From Streptomyces sp. CB02366 (GTDB lineage Bacteria; Actinomycetota; Actinomycetes; Streptomycetales; Streptomycetaceae): a stretch of DNA of 64,000 nucleotides. The stretch lies in assembly GCF_001905905.1 (NCBI RefSeq), contig NZ_LIVT01000002.1, positions 496,001-560,000 of the forward strand. The letters are read 5' to 3'. The first letter of the stretch is position 1; the number at the start of each line of letters is the position of its first letter. Below are positions 7,927 to 16,009 of this stretch, in pieces. The position numbers and the translations under genes are program-made. The notes under the pieces were generated by a model. It was given only the letters and a program-made list of their open reading frames with translations. It had not been told where the DNA came from and did no database searches.

Positions 7927-9261
7927 GTGACCGTCGTCTTCGATCCGGGCGCCGCGGCGGCCCGTGCGACCGGCGCGATCCTCGACGACACCCTGCACGG
8001 CGGCAGCCGGGGCGTCGTCGTGGACTCGCCCCCCGGCGCGGGCAAGTCGACGCTGGTGGTGCGGGCGGCCCTGGAACTGGCCGCCGCCGGACGTCCGCTG
8101 ATGGTGATCGCGCAGACCAACGCCCAGGTCGACGACCTGGTGGTGCGGCTCGCGGAGAAGGATCCGGAGCTGCCGGTGGGTCGGCTGCACAGCAGCGACT
8201 CCGACCCGTACGACAAGGTCCTGGACGGCCTCGCCAACGTCACGAAGTCGGCGAAGGCGGCGGATCTGGCCGGGCTCGACGTGGTGATCTCGACGGCCGC
8301 CAAGTGGGCGCACGTGAAGAACGTGGAACCGTGGGGGCACGCGATCGTCGACGAGGCGTACCAGATGCGCTCGGACGCGCTGCTGGCGGTGGCCGGGCTG
8401 TTCGAGCGGGCGCTGTTCGTCGGGGATCCGGGCCAGCTGGACCCGTTCTCGATCGTGGGCGCGGACCAGTGGGCGGGGCTGAGCTACGACCCGTCCGCGA
8501 GCGCGGTCTCCACGCTGCTCGCGCACAATCCGGAGCTGCCGCAGCACCGGCTGCCGGTCTCCTGGCGGCTCCCGGCGTCGGCGGCTCCGCTGGTGTCGGA
8601 CGCGTTCTACCCGTACACGCCGTTCCGCAGCGGTACGGACCACGGGGACCGGAAGCTCTCGTTCGGGGTGGCGTCGGACGGGTCGGGGCCCGACCGGGTG
8701 CTGGACGAGGCGGCGGAGTCCGGGTGGGGGCTGCTGGAGCTGCCGGCCCGCCACACCCCGCGTACCGATCCCGAGGCCGTACGGGCGGTGGCGCTGGTGG
8801 TCCGGCGGCTGCTGGACCGGGGCGGCGTCGCGACGAGCGAGCGGGCGGACGAGCCCGTTCCGGTGACGGCGGACCGGGTCGCGGTCGGTACGGCCCACCG
8901 CGACCAGGCGGCGGCGGTGCGGGCGGCCCTCGCGGAGCTGGGCGTCACGGGGGTCGCGGTGGACACGGCGAACCGGCTCCAGGGCCGCGAGTTCGACGTC
9001 ACGGTGGTGCTGCACCCGCTGTCGGGGCGGCCCGACGCGACCGCGTTCCACCTGGAGACGGGCCGGCTGTGCGTGCTGGCGTCCCGGCACCGGCACGCCT
9101 GCGTCGTGGTGTGCCGGGAGGGGGTGGCGGAGCTGCTGGACGAGCACCCGTCCACCGAGCCGGTCCAGCTGGGCGTCACGGTGAAGTTCCCGGACGGCTG
9201 GGAGGCCAACCACGCGGTACTGGCCCACCTCGCCGAGCACCGGGTCCGGTGGCGGCCCTAG
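7927..9261 (+). CDS. Compact SF1 (Upf1-like) DNA/RNA helicase
   Basis: 444 residues with a full set of superfamily 1 motifs: GAGKST (Walker A, residues 37-42), AQTNAQVDDL (Ia), AIVDEAYQ (Walker B, about 140-147), FVGDPGQLDPF (III), LPVSWRLP (IV), NRLQGREFDVTVV (V, near 350-360) and LASRHRHACVV (VI, near 385). The DEAYQ and QGRE wording is closest to Upf1-like SF1 enzymes. The protein is short, with little room for extra 1B/2B domains, so it probably works with the two upstream products. GTG 7927 follows the previous stop by 31 bases and has GGAGGGACC upstream. The TAG stop falls exactly at the left junction of the MITE described next; removing the element would leave the same stop. Confidence 0.85.
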   Translation: MTVVFDPGAAAARATGAILDDTLHGGSRGVVVDSPPGAGKSTLVVRAALELAAAGRPLMVIAQTNAQVDDLVVRLAEKDPELPVGRLHSSDSDPYDKVLDGLANVTKSAKAADLAGLDVVISTAAKWAHVKNVEPWGHAIVDEAYQMRSDALLAVAGLFERALFVGDPGQLDPFSIVGADQWAGLSYDPSASAVSTLLAHNPELPQHRLPVSWRLPASAAPLVSDAFYPYTPFRSGTDHGDRKLSFGVASDGSGPDRVLDEAAESGWGLLELPARHTPRTDPEAVRAVALVVRRLLDRGGVATSERADEPVPVTADRVAVGTAHRDQAAAVRAALAELGVTGVAVDTANRLQGREFDVTVVLHPLSGRPDATAFHLETGRLCVLASRHRHACVVVCREGVAELLDEHPSTEPVQLGVTVKFPDGWEANHAVLAHLAEHRVRWRP

Positions 9262-9437
9262 GGCGTGTTTCGAGAGGAGCGTCGTCCGCCCGGAGGGCGG
9301 GCTCGGCGGCGTCCGGTGCGTGCGATCGCAAGGCGGAGGGCCGCCCCGATACCGGATGTATCGGGGCGGTCCCGACAACGCCGCGAGCGTGCGTGCCGGG
9401 CGTCGCCGAGCAGGCGGGACTTTCGAAACCCGCCCTA
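9259..9437. mobile_element. MITE-like foldback element with TA target duplication
   Basis: The ends read TAGGGCGTGTTTCGAGAG on the left and, inverted, TAGGGCGGGTTTCGAAAG on the right: 16 of 18 positions match, with TA at both borders. The whole element can be paired end to end as an imperfect long inverted repeat. Its centre is a perfect 12-bp stem, 9341-9352 with 9358-9369, around a 5-base loop. There is no coding sequence. TA duplication and TIR form suggest mobilisation by an IS630/Tc1-type transposase, which is inference. It is inserted in the TA of the helicase stop codon and separates the helicase from the small gene that follows. Confidence 0.85.
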
Positions 9438-9519
9438 GCGGGGCTGTCGGGCGGGGCCTCTTGCGCGGGGCCGGACAATGGAAGGTGGCCGTCCCGGCCG
9501 CGCGAGGAAGGAACAGCAC

Positions 9520-9861
9520 ATGACAGAGTCCGAGCGGAACGAACGGCAGCGGCTGCGTCCCGCGCCGCTGCTCTTCGAGCCGTCTCAGGCCGTGGCGGAT
9601 CCGGAGCACTTCTTCGACCTGGAGTCGATGGAGGACCCCGGGGAGCTGCTGGCCCGGGCGACCGAGCTGACCCAGGCGTTCCGGGTGGCGACGGACCGGT
9701 CGGTGGAGTTCCAGGCGATCGCGGCGGCGCAGCTCGCCGATCCGCGCCGGTTCGACCGGCTGACGGCCGCGGACGTCGCGCAGCGCGCGGAGTGGACCGA
9801 GGACTACGCGAAGAAGATGATCGAGTTCGGCCGCTCCCTGCTGGACTCGCCGAGGGCCTGA
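9520..9861 (+). CDS. Small conserved hypothetical protein
   Basis: 113 residues, acidic, no signal or membrane segment, predicted mostly helical (LLARATELTQAFRVATDRSVEFQAIAAAQLADP, then TAADVAQRAEWTEDYAKKMIEFGRSLL). I do not recognise the family. ATG 9520 has GAGGAAGGA seven bases upstream. It lies downstream of the nuclease-helicase set on the same strand and could once have been co-transcribed; now the MITE sits between. Whether it belongs functionally with that set is open. Confidence 0.65.
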   Translation: MTESERNERQRLRPAPLLFEPSQAVADPEHFFDLESMEDPGELLARATELTQAFRVATDRSVEFQAIAAAQLADPRRFDRLTAADVAQRAEWTEDYAKKMIEFGRSLLDSPRA

Positions 9862-10205
9862 GCCGGGCCGCGCAAGCCCGGCCCGCCGCGCGTCCACGCC
9901 CGGACGGGAGCCGCGAGCCGGTACGGGGACGGAAGCTGCGGGCCCGCACCCGGACGGAAGCTGCGAGCCCGCGCCCGGGCAAGCCCGGTGGGCGCGTCCG
10001 CCCACGGGCCGGGGCGCGCCCCTCCTACGCGGTCCGCGGTGCCGAGGAGGCCGGTGGGGCGTGAGGGACGGGTGGGGCGGCAGCAGGCCGGAGGTCAGGG
10101 CCGGTGGCATATTCCGGCGGGCAAGATACCCCTCCCCCCGCCGCCCTGTCCCGTTTTCCGGCAACTCTCGGAATCCGGCCCGTCACTCTTGGTAGACCTT
10201 GCTCC
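9862..10205. repeat. Gene-free stretch with a three-copy 25-bp tandem repeat
   Basis: No gene is supported here. At 9901-9975 a 25-bp unit of the form CGGACGGAAGCTGCGAGCCC is repeated three times with a few substitutions (starts at 9901, 9926 and 9951). The last 100 bases are less GC-rich and should contain the promoter of the gene beginning at 10206. Confidence 0.75.
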
Positions 10206-10901
10206 ATGAGCGCATGGCTGAAAGACGAAACGACCCTGCACACCGGTGCCGCCCCGCACCACGGCGTCGGCCTCTTCGCCCTGCTGCGGGACCAGTCCGG
10301 TTCCCAGGCCGCGCAGGTCACGGCGGCCGGCGCCGCCTGGCTGGCCGGGGCCACCCCCTACCCGCGCAGCACGCTCGCCCAGTGGGAGGAGCGGCCGACC
10401 GCGCCCGGGGTGCTCCCCTGCGGTTCCGCCTTCGACGTCGTGAACGTGCCGGCCCTGTTCGGACGGCGGATGCTGGAACGGCTCTGGGCCGAGGGGCCCG
10501 GCTCCGGACCGGTCGCCACGCACCGGGGCCGCATGCTGCTGTTCGCCGCCCCCGGGACGGCCCAGCGGCTGCCCTCGCTGCTCTCCTGGGAGGAGTGGGG
10601 GCCCGGCGGCCCCGAGGGCGCGGACGAGGCCGGGGAGCGGTGCGGCGCGATGCCGCCCCTGCTCTGCCACGGCACCGGTGACGCCGTGACCGTACCGCCG
10701 CTGACCTGCGCGTCCTCGGACGGCGGGCCGCGCTGGCTGGTCGCCCCCGACACCCGCGCCCCGTGGTTGCCGGGCCCCGACGTGCTGCTCTGGGCGTGCG
10801 TACGGGTGAGCAGGTCCCCGCTCCCCCGGGCCGGAGCCGAGACGATTTTTCCTCGGGCGGATCAGGGTGCTAATGTCTACGACGTCAGCAGGCGCCGTTA
10901 G
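10206..10901 (+). CDS. Conserved Streptomyces protein, primase/polymerase-like annotation possible
   Basis: 231 residues, single domain, soluble. Recognisable segments are GVGLFALLRDQSGSQAAQVT, AAWLAGATPYP, CGSAFDVVNVPALFGRRML, GRMLLFAAPGTA, PLLCHGTGDAVTVPPL and WLPGPDVLLWACV. Homologues in Streptomyces are sometimes labelled as N-terminal primase/polymerase domains, but the acidic catalytic residues of true prim-pol enzymes are not evident, so function is unknown. Its CDVVNVPA-type segment resembles that of 687-1298. The stop codon falls inside the 5' arm of the tRNA-Lys gene, a 10-base overlap, so the coding region contains the tRNA promoter. Confidence 0.6.
   Translation: MSAWLKDETTLHTGAAPHHGVGLFALLRDQSGSQAAQVTAAGAAWLAGATPYPRSTLAQWEERPTAPGVLPCGSAFDVVNVPALFGRRMLERLWAEGPGSGPVATHRGRMLLFAAPGTAQRLPSLLSWEEWGPGGPEGADEAGERCGAMPPLLCHGTGDAVTVPPLTCASSDGGPRWLVAPDTRAPWLPGPDVLLWACVRVSRSPLPRAGAETIFPRADQGANVYDVSRRR
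10871..10876 (+). promoter_or_regulatory. -10 element of the first tRNA-Lys
   Basis: TAATGT lies 21 bases before the tRNA 5' end. The other two tRNA-Lys copies have TATTAT and TAGAGT at 20 and 21 bases, and all three share GTCAGCAG directly before the mature sequence. This one lies inside the 3' end of the preceding gene. Confidence 0.6.
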
Positions 10902-10965
10902 CTCAGTTGGTTAGAGCAGCTGACTCTTAATCAGCGGGTCCGGGGTTCGAGTCCCTGACGGCGCA
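10892..10965 (+). tRNA. tRNA-Lys (CTT), copy 1
   Basis: A 74-base cloverleaf: acceptor arms GCGCCGT and ACGGCGC with discriminator A, D-loop AGCTCAGTTGGTTAGAGC, anticodon loop CTCTTAA giving CTT, and T-arm GGGTTCGAGTCCC. CCA is not encoded. It is identical to the copies at 23621 and 28389. Confidence 0.97.
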
Positions 10966-10971
10966 CCGACG

Positions 10972-11005
10972 GAAGAAGCCCCTCGCGGAAGCGGGGGGCT
11001 TCTTC
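10972..11005 (+). terminator. tRNA-Lys terminator, probably bidirectional
   Basis: Stem GAAGAAGCCCC (10972-10982) pairs with GGGGCTTCTTC (10995-11005) just after the tRNA. It also stands 50 bases beyond the stop of the minus-strand protease gene and could end both transcripts. Confidence 0.8.
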
Positions 11006-11054
11006 GTGTCCTGCGGGAACGTCCTGCGGGGCGTGCGCGGCAGGCGGCGCGTGC

Positions 11055-12296
11055 TCAGACGCCGGTGGTGATCCGGACGGTCCAGGATCCGGACGGCGTA
11101 CGGTCCGCGACTTCGATACGGGTGTCCTCGCCCGGGACGGTGAAGGTCTCCCCCACCCCGAGCGGCGCGTCGGCCAGCGGCGGGTAGACCGAGCGGCCCC
11201 AGCAGGCCCCGGTCCGCGGGTGGGCGTCGATCACCTCGACGGGCCCGCCGCCGGAAGCCGTCTCGCTGCGGACGCGGTAGATTAGGATGCCCTCGGCGCA
11301 GGTGGTCCGGTCGTTCCCGGTGGCGCTGCGGGCCTCGACGGCCAGTGCGCTGCCCGAGCCGGTGCGGACGACGGCGAGCCGGGTTCCGAGCGAGCCGCCG
11401 GGCGGCGGGGCCGCCGCGACCGGTTCCAGGGTGAGGTCGGCCGTTCCCCGGACGCAGACGACCTGGCGCCCGCCGAGCCAGCCGAGCTTCCACTTGTGCC
11501 AGCCGAACAGGTCGGGGGCGAGCCCGAACTGGCTGCCCATGACGTCCCAATCGCCGACGTGGGTGTCCCAGTCGCCCTTGCCGTCGGCGGGCCGGTGGTA
11601 GAGGTCCGCCAGGTCGAAGACGTGCCCGGTCTCGTGGGCGAGGACGTTGCGGTCGGGCGGGTGCTGTTCGAAGACCGTGACGACCCGCCGGATGTCGCTG
11701 CCGTCGGCGCGCAGGGGCCGGTCGAAGTTGACGACCTTGGTGGCGTCGGAGTCGACGCCGGGGGCGTCCGGGTCGGCCACCAGGTAGACGACGTCGTACC
11801 GGGAGAAGTCCACGTCCTCGTCGGCGGCGGCGATGGCGTCGCGGAGGTAGGCGGAGCGCCGCTCGGCGTTCCAGTCGCGCTCTATGCCGTACCAGGTGGA
11901 GTCGCGCGGCATCGGCGTCCAGGTCCGCCGCAGATGCGGGCGCAGGGTGAACCGGCCGTAGCTGGCGCGTTCGAAGAAGCGGGTGGTGGCCGGGAAGTGG
12001 TCGGCGGCGAGCACCTCGGGGTCGACCCCGGGCGCGGAGTCCGGGAAGGACAGGAAGACCATCACCGCGTCGAGGCCCTCGGCGGGTTGCGGGTAGGCCG
12101 TGTTCCAGGTGTCCAGGCCGAGCGAGTGGTGCGCCGCCGTCCGGGGCAGGGCGCAGGACGCGGCGCCCCCCGCGGCGGCCACGGCGGGGCCCGCGACCAG
12201 GGACATGGCGGCGAGCGCCAGGAGGGAGACGGCGGCGGCGGCCAGACTGCGCAGGGGCGGCCGTTCCGCCCACTCGGGTCCGCGACGGGACGGCAC
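11055..12296 (-). CDS. Secreted M6-like metalloprotease
   Basis: 413 residues. A signal peptide with Arg-rich start and hydrophobic core (LRSLAAAAVSLLALAAMSLVAGPAVAAA) is followed by an enzyme domain. The zinc site is NVLAHETGHVFDLADLY, an HExxH with a downstream Asp, then WDVMGSQFG, the Met-turn-like motif seen in M6 (immune inhibitor A type) proteases. The substrate is unknown; such enzymes are exported and degrade extracellular protein. GTG 12296 is chosen because GGAGG lies five bases upstream and the signal peptide then has normal length; ATG 12326 is also in frame. It reads toward the first tRNA-Lys. Confidence 0.82.
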   Translation of the reverse strand: MPSRRGPEWAERPPLRSLAAAAVSLLALAAMSLVAGPAVAAAGGAASCALPRTAAHHSLGLDTWNTAYPQPAEGLDAVMVFLSFPDSAPGVDPEVLAADHFPATTRFFERASYGRFTLRPHLRRTWTPMPRDSTWYGIERDWNAERRSAYLRDAIAAADEDVDFSRYDVVYLVADPDAPGVDSDATKVVNFDRPLRADGSDIRRVVTVFEQHPPDRNVLAHETGHVFDLADLYHRPADGKGDWDTHVGDWDVMGSQFGLAPDLFGWHKWKLGWLGGRQVVCVRGTADLTLEPVAAAPPPGGSLGTRLAVVRTGSGSALAVEARSATGNDRTTCAEGILIYRVRSETASGGGPVEVIDAHPRTGACWGRSVYPPLADAPLGVGETFTVPGEDTRIEVADRTPSGSWTVRITTGV

Positions 12297-12680
12297 ATCG
12301 ACCTCCGGGTGGGGAACACGGTCCATCCCGTCCACCCTGCGCCGCTTCGCCACGCCACGCCTTGTTGTGCTGCCCCACACGGGTCAGCGAACGAAAGCAC
12401 CCCCCACGCCTTCACGGAACGTCACCAATGATCGACCCAGGTCGCTCATACAACAGATCCGCACAGAAATGACCAGGCTCGGGCAAACCGGAAGGCTGGA
12501 TTACGCCCCTCGGGGGGTCTTCGCGGTGGCCCGGACCGGACGGTGAGCTGGAACGGCCGACGCGCCACCCTCTATGCTTCACCACGCTTTCCCGCGTGGA
12601 ACGGGCCCTTCACGGGACCGCCACACGGTGGCCTGTCCGACCCCACCAGTTCACGACGATCTTGACAGCGGGAGCGAGCG
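12297..12680. promoter_or_regulatory. Divergent promoter region of protease and cdgA
   Basis: No gene is supported. On the plus strand TATGCT (12573-12578) could be the -10 of cdgA. Directly downstream the inverted repeat CCACGC (12582-12587) and GCGTGG (12594-12599) resembles a BldD half-site pair, whose consensus is TNACNC-N5-GNGTNA, but with six rather than five bases between the halves and C in place of the outer T. Confidence 0.45.
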
Positions 12681-14639
12681 GTGAGCGGAACCTCCGAAGG
12701 GCCGAGCGCCCCGGCAGGCACGGCCTCCGGCGTGCCCCCCGCACCGGTCACGGAGCGTCATGCGGCGACGGCGGGCCCTCCGCCCCCCGCCGCACCGCAC
12801 CCGGACGCCGGACCCCCCGGCCCCGCCGCCGCGAGCGGACCGGACCCGGCCGGGGCGCCCGGCTCCGGGGAATGCTCCGCCGCGTCCGAGCTGCGCGACC
12901 ATCGGGCCGCGTTCAACGCCGCCGCGCTCCCCATGGGCGTCATCGACGGCCGGGGCCACGTCGTCCGGGCCAACGACGCCCTGGGCGGGCTGCTGGGCGC
13001 GCCCGCGGCGGTCCTGACCGGACGGCAGGCGAGCGAACTGCTCGACCTCGCCTCCGACGAGCGCACCTGGCACGCCTACCGCGAGGTCCTGCTGGGCCGC
13101 CGTTCCCGGTTCCGCTGCGCCCGCCGCCTCAAACACCCGGACGGCCGGTTCCTGTGGGCCGAGATCACCGTCGTGCCGATGACCGGGGCCTCGGCCACCG
13201 AGCCCGCCCGGGTCCTGCTGACGGTCGCCGACGTCAGCGACCGGCGCGAGCTCCAGGAACGGCTGCGCCACCTCCAGATGCACGACCCGGTGACCCGGCT
13301 GCCCAACCGGACGTTGTTCTTCGAGCGCCTCGCCACGGTGCTGGAGACCCCGCCGTACCAGGACGACTCGATGCCGGCCCGCCGGCAGGCCCGGATCGGG
13401 CTCTGCTATCTGGACCTGGACGGTTTCAAGGCGATCAACGACACCCTGGGCCACCGGACCGGGGACCGGCTGCTGGCCGCCGTCGCCGCGCGGCTCACCG
13501 ACTGCGCGGAGAACGACGCCTCCCGCAACGCCGGGGGCAACCGGCTGGTGGCCCGCCTGGGCGGCGACGAGTTCGCGGTCCTGGTCGAGGACTCCGCCGG
13601 CACCGAGGAGCTGACCGACCTGGCCCGGTCCGTCCTCGCCGCGCTCCAACAGCCGTTCGACCTGGCCGGGCAGCGGCTCTCGGTCTCCGCGTCGATCGGG
13701 GTGGTCGAACGGGTCGCGGCGGGCACCTCGCCCACCGGTCTGATGCAGGCCGCCGACACCACGCTGTACTGGGCGAAGGCGGACGGAAGGGCCCGCTGGA
13801 CCCTGTTCGACCCCGAGCGCAACGCCCACCGCATGACCCGGCAGTCCCTCTCCTCGACGCTCCGGCCCGCCGTGGAGCGGGGCGAGTTCACGCTGGAGTA
13901 CCAGCCGCTGGTCGGGATGGCGGACGGGGTGCTGCGCGGGGTCGAGGCCCTGGTGCGCTGGAACCACCCGCAGTTCGGCGTGCTGCCGCCGAATCGGTTC
14001 GTCCAGATCGCCGAGGAGGACGGGTCGATCGTGCAGCTCGGCCGGTGGATCCTGCGCACGGCGTGCCGCCAGGCGCGGCGCTGGCAACTCGACCACCCGG
14101 ACGAGCCGCCCCTGTTCATCAGCGTCAACGTCGCCGTACGCCAGGTCTGGGACTCCGACCTGGTGGCGGACGTGGCGGAGATCCTGACCGAGACGGGGCT
14201 CTCCCCCGGGCTGCTCCAGCTGGAGCTGACGGAGTCGGCGGTGATGGGGTCGGGCGGCCGTCCGCTGCGGGCGCTCCAGGCGCTGAGCGACATGGGCGTG
14301 CGGATCGCCATCGACGACTTCGGGACGGGGTACTCCAACCTCGCCTACCTCAGCCGCCTGCCCGTCTCCGTACTGAAGCTGGACGGGGCGTTCGTGAAGG
14401 GCTTCCGGTACGAGGACGGCGCGCATCCCAGCCCGGCCGACGAAACGATCGTGGAGGCCATGGTGCAGCTCGCCCACCGCCTGGGCCTGACCGTCACCGC
14501 GGAGTGCGTGGAGACGGCCGGGCAGGCGGAGCGGCTGCGGCGGATCGGCTGCGACACCGGGCAGGGCTGGCTGTACTCGCGGGCCGTGGCGCCGGAGCAG
14601 ATCGCCGGCCTGATCGGATCCCGGCCGCTGGAGGGCTGA
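12681..14639 (+). CDS. cdgA: CdgA-like c-di-GMP enzyme: PAS-GGDEF-EAL
   Basis: 652 residues. A Pro/Ala-rich start of about 65 residues is followed by a PAS domain (about 75-195), a GGDEF domain (about 200-375) and an EAL domain (about 385-645). The diguanylate cyclase signature GGDEF is intact near residue 294, but no RxxD inhibitory site is present five residues before it. The phosphodiesterase residues are present: EALVRW at 422, [22 protein letters not shown]. No membrane segment is seen, so it is cytosolic. Gene order relative to the ehu, lpmP and cslA genes matches my memory of SCO2817 (cdgA), a BldD target in S. coelicolor. GTG 12681 has GGGAGCGAG upstream. The symbol rests on domain layout and synteny. 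Confidence 0.78.
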   Translation: MSGTSEGPSAPAGTASGVPPAPVTERHAATAGPPPPAAPHPDAGPPGPAAASGPDPAGAPGSGECSAASELRDHRAAFNAAALPMGVIDGRGHVVRANDALGGLLGAPAAVLTGRQASELLDLASDERTWHAYREVLLGRRSRFRCARRLKHPDGRFLWAEITVVPMTGASATEPARVLLTVADVSDRRELQERLRHLQMHDPVTRLPNRTLFFERLATVLETPPYQDDSMPARRQARIGLCYLDLDGFKAINDTLGHRTGDRLLAAVAARLTDCAENDASRNAGGNRLVARLGGDEFAVLVEDSAGTEELTDLARSVLAALQQPFDLAGQRLSVSASIGVVERVAAGTSPTGLMQAADTTLYWAKADGRARWTLFDPERNAHRMTRQSLSSTLRPAVERGEFTLEYQPLVGMADGVLRGVEALVRWNHPQFGVLPPNRFVQIAEEDGSIVQLGRWILRTACRQARRWQLDHPDEPPLFISVNVAVRQVWDSDLVADVAEILTETGLSPGLLQLELTESAVMGSGGRPLRALQALSDMGVRIAIDDFGTGYSNLAYLSRLPVSVLKLDGAFVKGFRYEDGAHPSPADETIVEAMVQLAHRLGLTVTAECVETAGQAERLRRIGCDTGQGWLYSRAVAPEQIAGLIGSRPLEG

Positions 14640-14703
14640 CCGGTCCGCCGGAGGACTGCCGGTCGGCCGGGGGACCGCCCGGCGCCGTGCCCCGCGAGAG
14701 CGC

Positions 14704-15846
14704 CTACGAGGCGGCCGGCAGGCCGTACGCGTCCGCGATCAGCTCGTAGCTGCGCAGCCGCGCGTCCCCGCCGTGCGCGTTGGCGGTGATCATCAGTTCG
14801 TCCGCACCGGTGCGCTTGACCAGGTCGTCCAGGCCACCCCGGACCGCTTCGGCGGTGCCGTGGACGACGTTGGCGAGCCAGCCGTCGACGAACTCCCGCT
14901 CCATCGGGGAGAAGTCGTACGCCGCCGCCTCCTCGGGGCTCGGGATCAGCCCCGGGCGGCCGGTGCGCAGCCGGACCATGGACAGCGCCCCGGTCAGCAC
15001 CTGCCGGCGGGCCTCGCGTTCGTCGTCGGCGGCCAGCGCCGAGACGCCGATGAGGGCGTAGGGGGCGTCCAGCACGGCGGAGGGCCGGAAGGACTCGCGG
15101 TACAGGTCGAGCGCGGGGACGGTGTTCTGTGCCGAGAAGTGGTGCGCGAAGGCGAACGGCAGCCCGAGCGTTCCGGCCAGCCGGGCGCTGAAGCCGGAGG
15201 AGCCCAGCAGCCAGACCGGCGGCCGGTGCGCGGACTGCACACCGCCGGGGGAGGTCGCCTGGACCGGGCCCGGCACGGCGTGGATGCGGCTGTACGGGTG
15301 CCCGTCGGGGAAATCGTCGTCCAGGAAGCGGATCAGCTCCATGAGCTGCTGCGGGAAGTCGTCCGCCCCCTCGTTGAGCCGGTCGCTGCGCCGCAGGGCC
15401 GCCGCCGTCGCCCCGTCCGTCCCGGGGGCGCGGCCGAGGCCGAGGTCGATCCGGCCCGGGGCCATCGCCTCCAGGGTGCCGAACTGCTCGGCGATCACGA
15501 GGGGCGCGTGGTTGGGCAGCATCACCCCGCCGGAGCCGAGCCGGATGCGCTCGGTGCGGGCGGCGATGTGCGCCAGGATCACGGCCGGGGAGGACGAGGC
15601 GACCCCGGGCATGGAGTGGTGCTCGGCCACCCAGAAGCGGTGGTAGCCGCGGCTCTCGGTGAGCTCGGCGAGGTCCACGCTGGTGCGCAGGGCCTGGGTC
15701 GCGGTGCGGCCCTGCCCCACGGTGACCAGGTCGAGGACGGACAGCGGGACGGCGGCCGTGCCGGCCGCGGCGCCCCGGATGCCGTCGAGGCCGGCCGCGC
15801 CTCCGTTCGCCTCGCCGCTGGTCTGGTCGCCTCGGATGTCGTCCAC
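14704..15846 (-). CDS. LLM-class flavin-dependent oxidoreductase
   Basis: 380 residues, full length for the family. The TIM-barrel signatures of luciferase-like monooxygenases are clear: [70 protein letters not shown] and LADELMI-like [16 protein letters not shown] near the end. It belongs to the MsnO8/LuxA-like group that uses reduced flavin; the substrate is unknown. It begins at GTG 15846 with GGGAGAG upstream. The promoter carries a perfect GTATCG-GAG-CGATAC palindrome, so the gene is probably repressed by a regulator not encoded next to it. It converges on cdgA. Confidence 0.9.
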   Translation of the reverse strand: MDDIRGDQTSGEANGGAAGLDGIRGAAAGTAAVPLSVLDLVTVGQGRTATQALRTSVDLAELTESRGYHRFWVAEHHSMPGVASSSPAVILAHIAARTERIRLGSGGVMLPNHAPLVIAEQFGTLEAMAPGRIDLGLGRAPGTDGATAAALRRSDRLNEGADDFPQQLMELIRFLDDDFPDGHPYSRIHAVPGPVQATSPGGVQSAHRPPVWLLGSSGFSARLAGTLGLPFAFAHHFSAQNTVPALDLYRESFRPSAVLDAPYALIGVSALAADDEREARRQVLTGALSMVRLRTGRPGLIPSPEEAAAYDFSPMEREFVDGWLANVVHGTAEAVRGGLDDLVKRTGADELMITANAHGGDARLRSYELIADAYGLPAAS

Positions 15847-15882
15847 GTGTCGGCTCTCCCGGTGCTGCTGTCGTACGTCTGC

Positions 15883-15897
15883 GTATCGGAGCGATAC
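15883..15897. promoter_or_regulatory. Perfect palindromic operator before the LLM oxidoreductase gene
   Basis: GTATCG, three bases, CGATAC, centred 44 bases before the start codon. The form is typical of TetR-type operators. No TetR gene lies in this window, so the regulator must act from elsewhere. Confidence 0.6.
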
Positions 15898-16009
15898 AAC
15901 AGGAGGGCGGCTCCGTTTTATTCCCGCGGCCGGGCGGGAGGCGGGCCGGGGCAGGCGGGAGGCGCCCGGGCGGCTGCTGCGCGCCCGCCCCGGGGCCCTG
16001 GCCCTGCGG

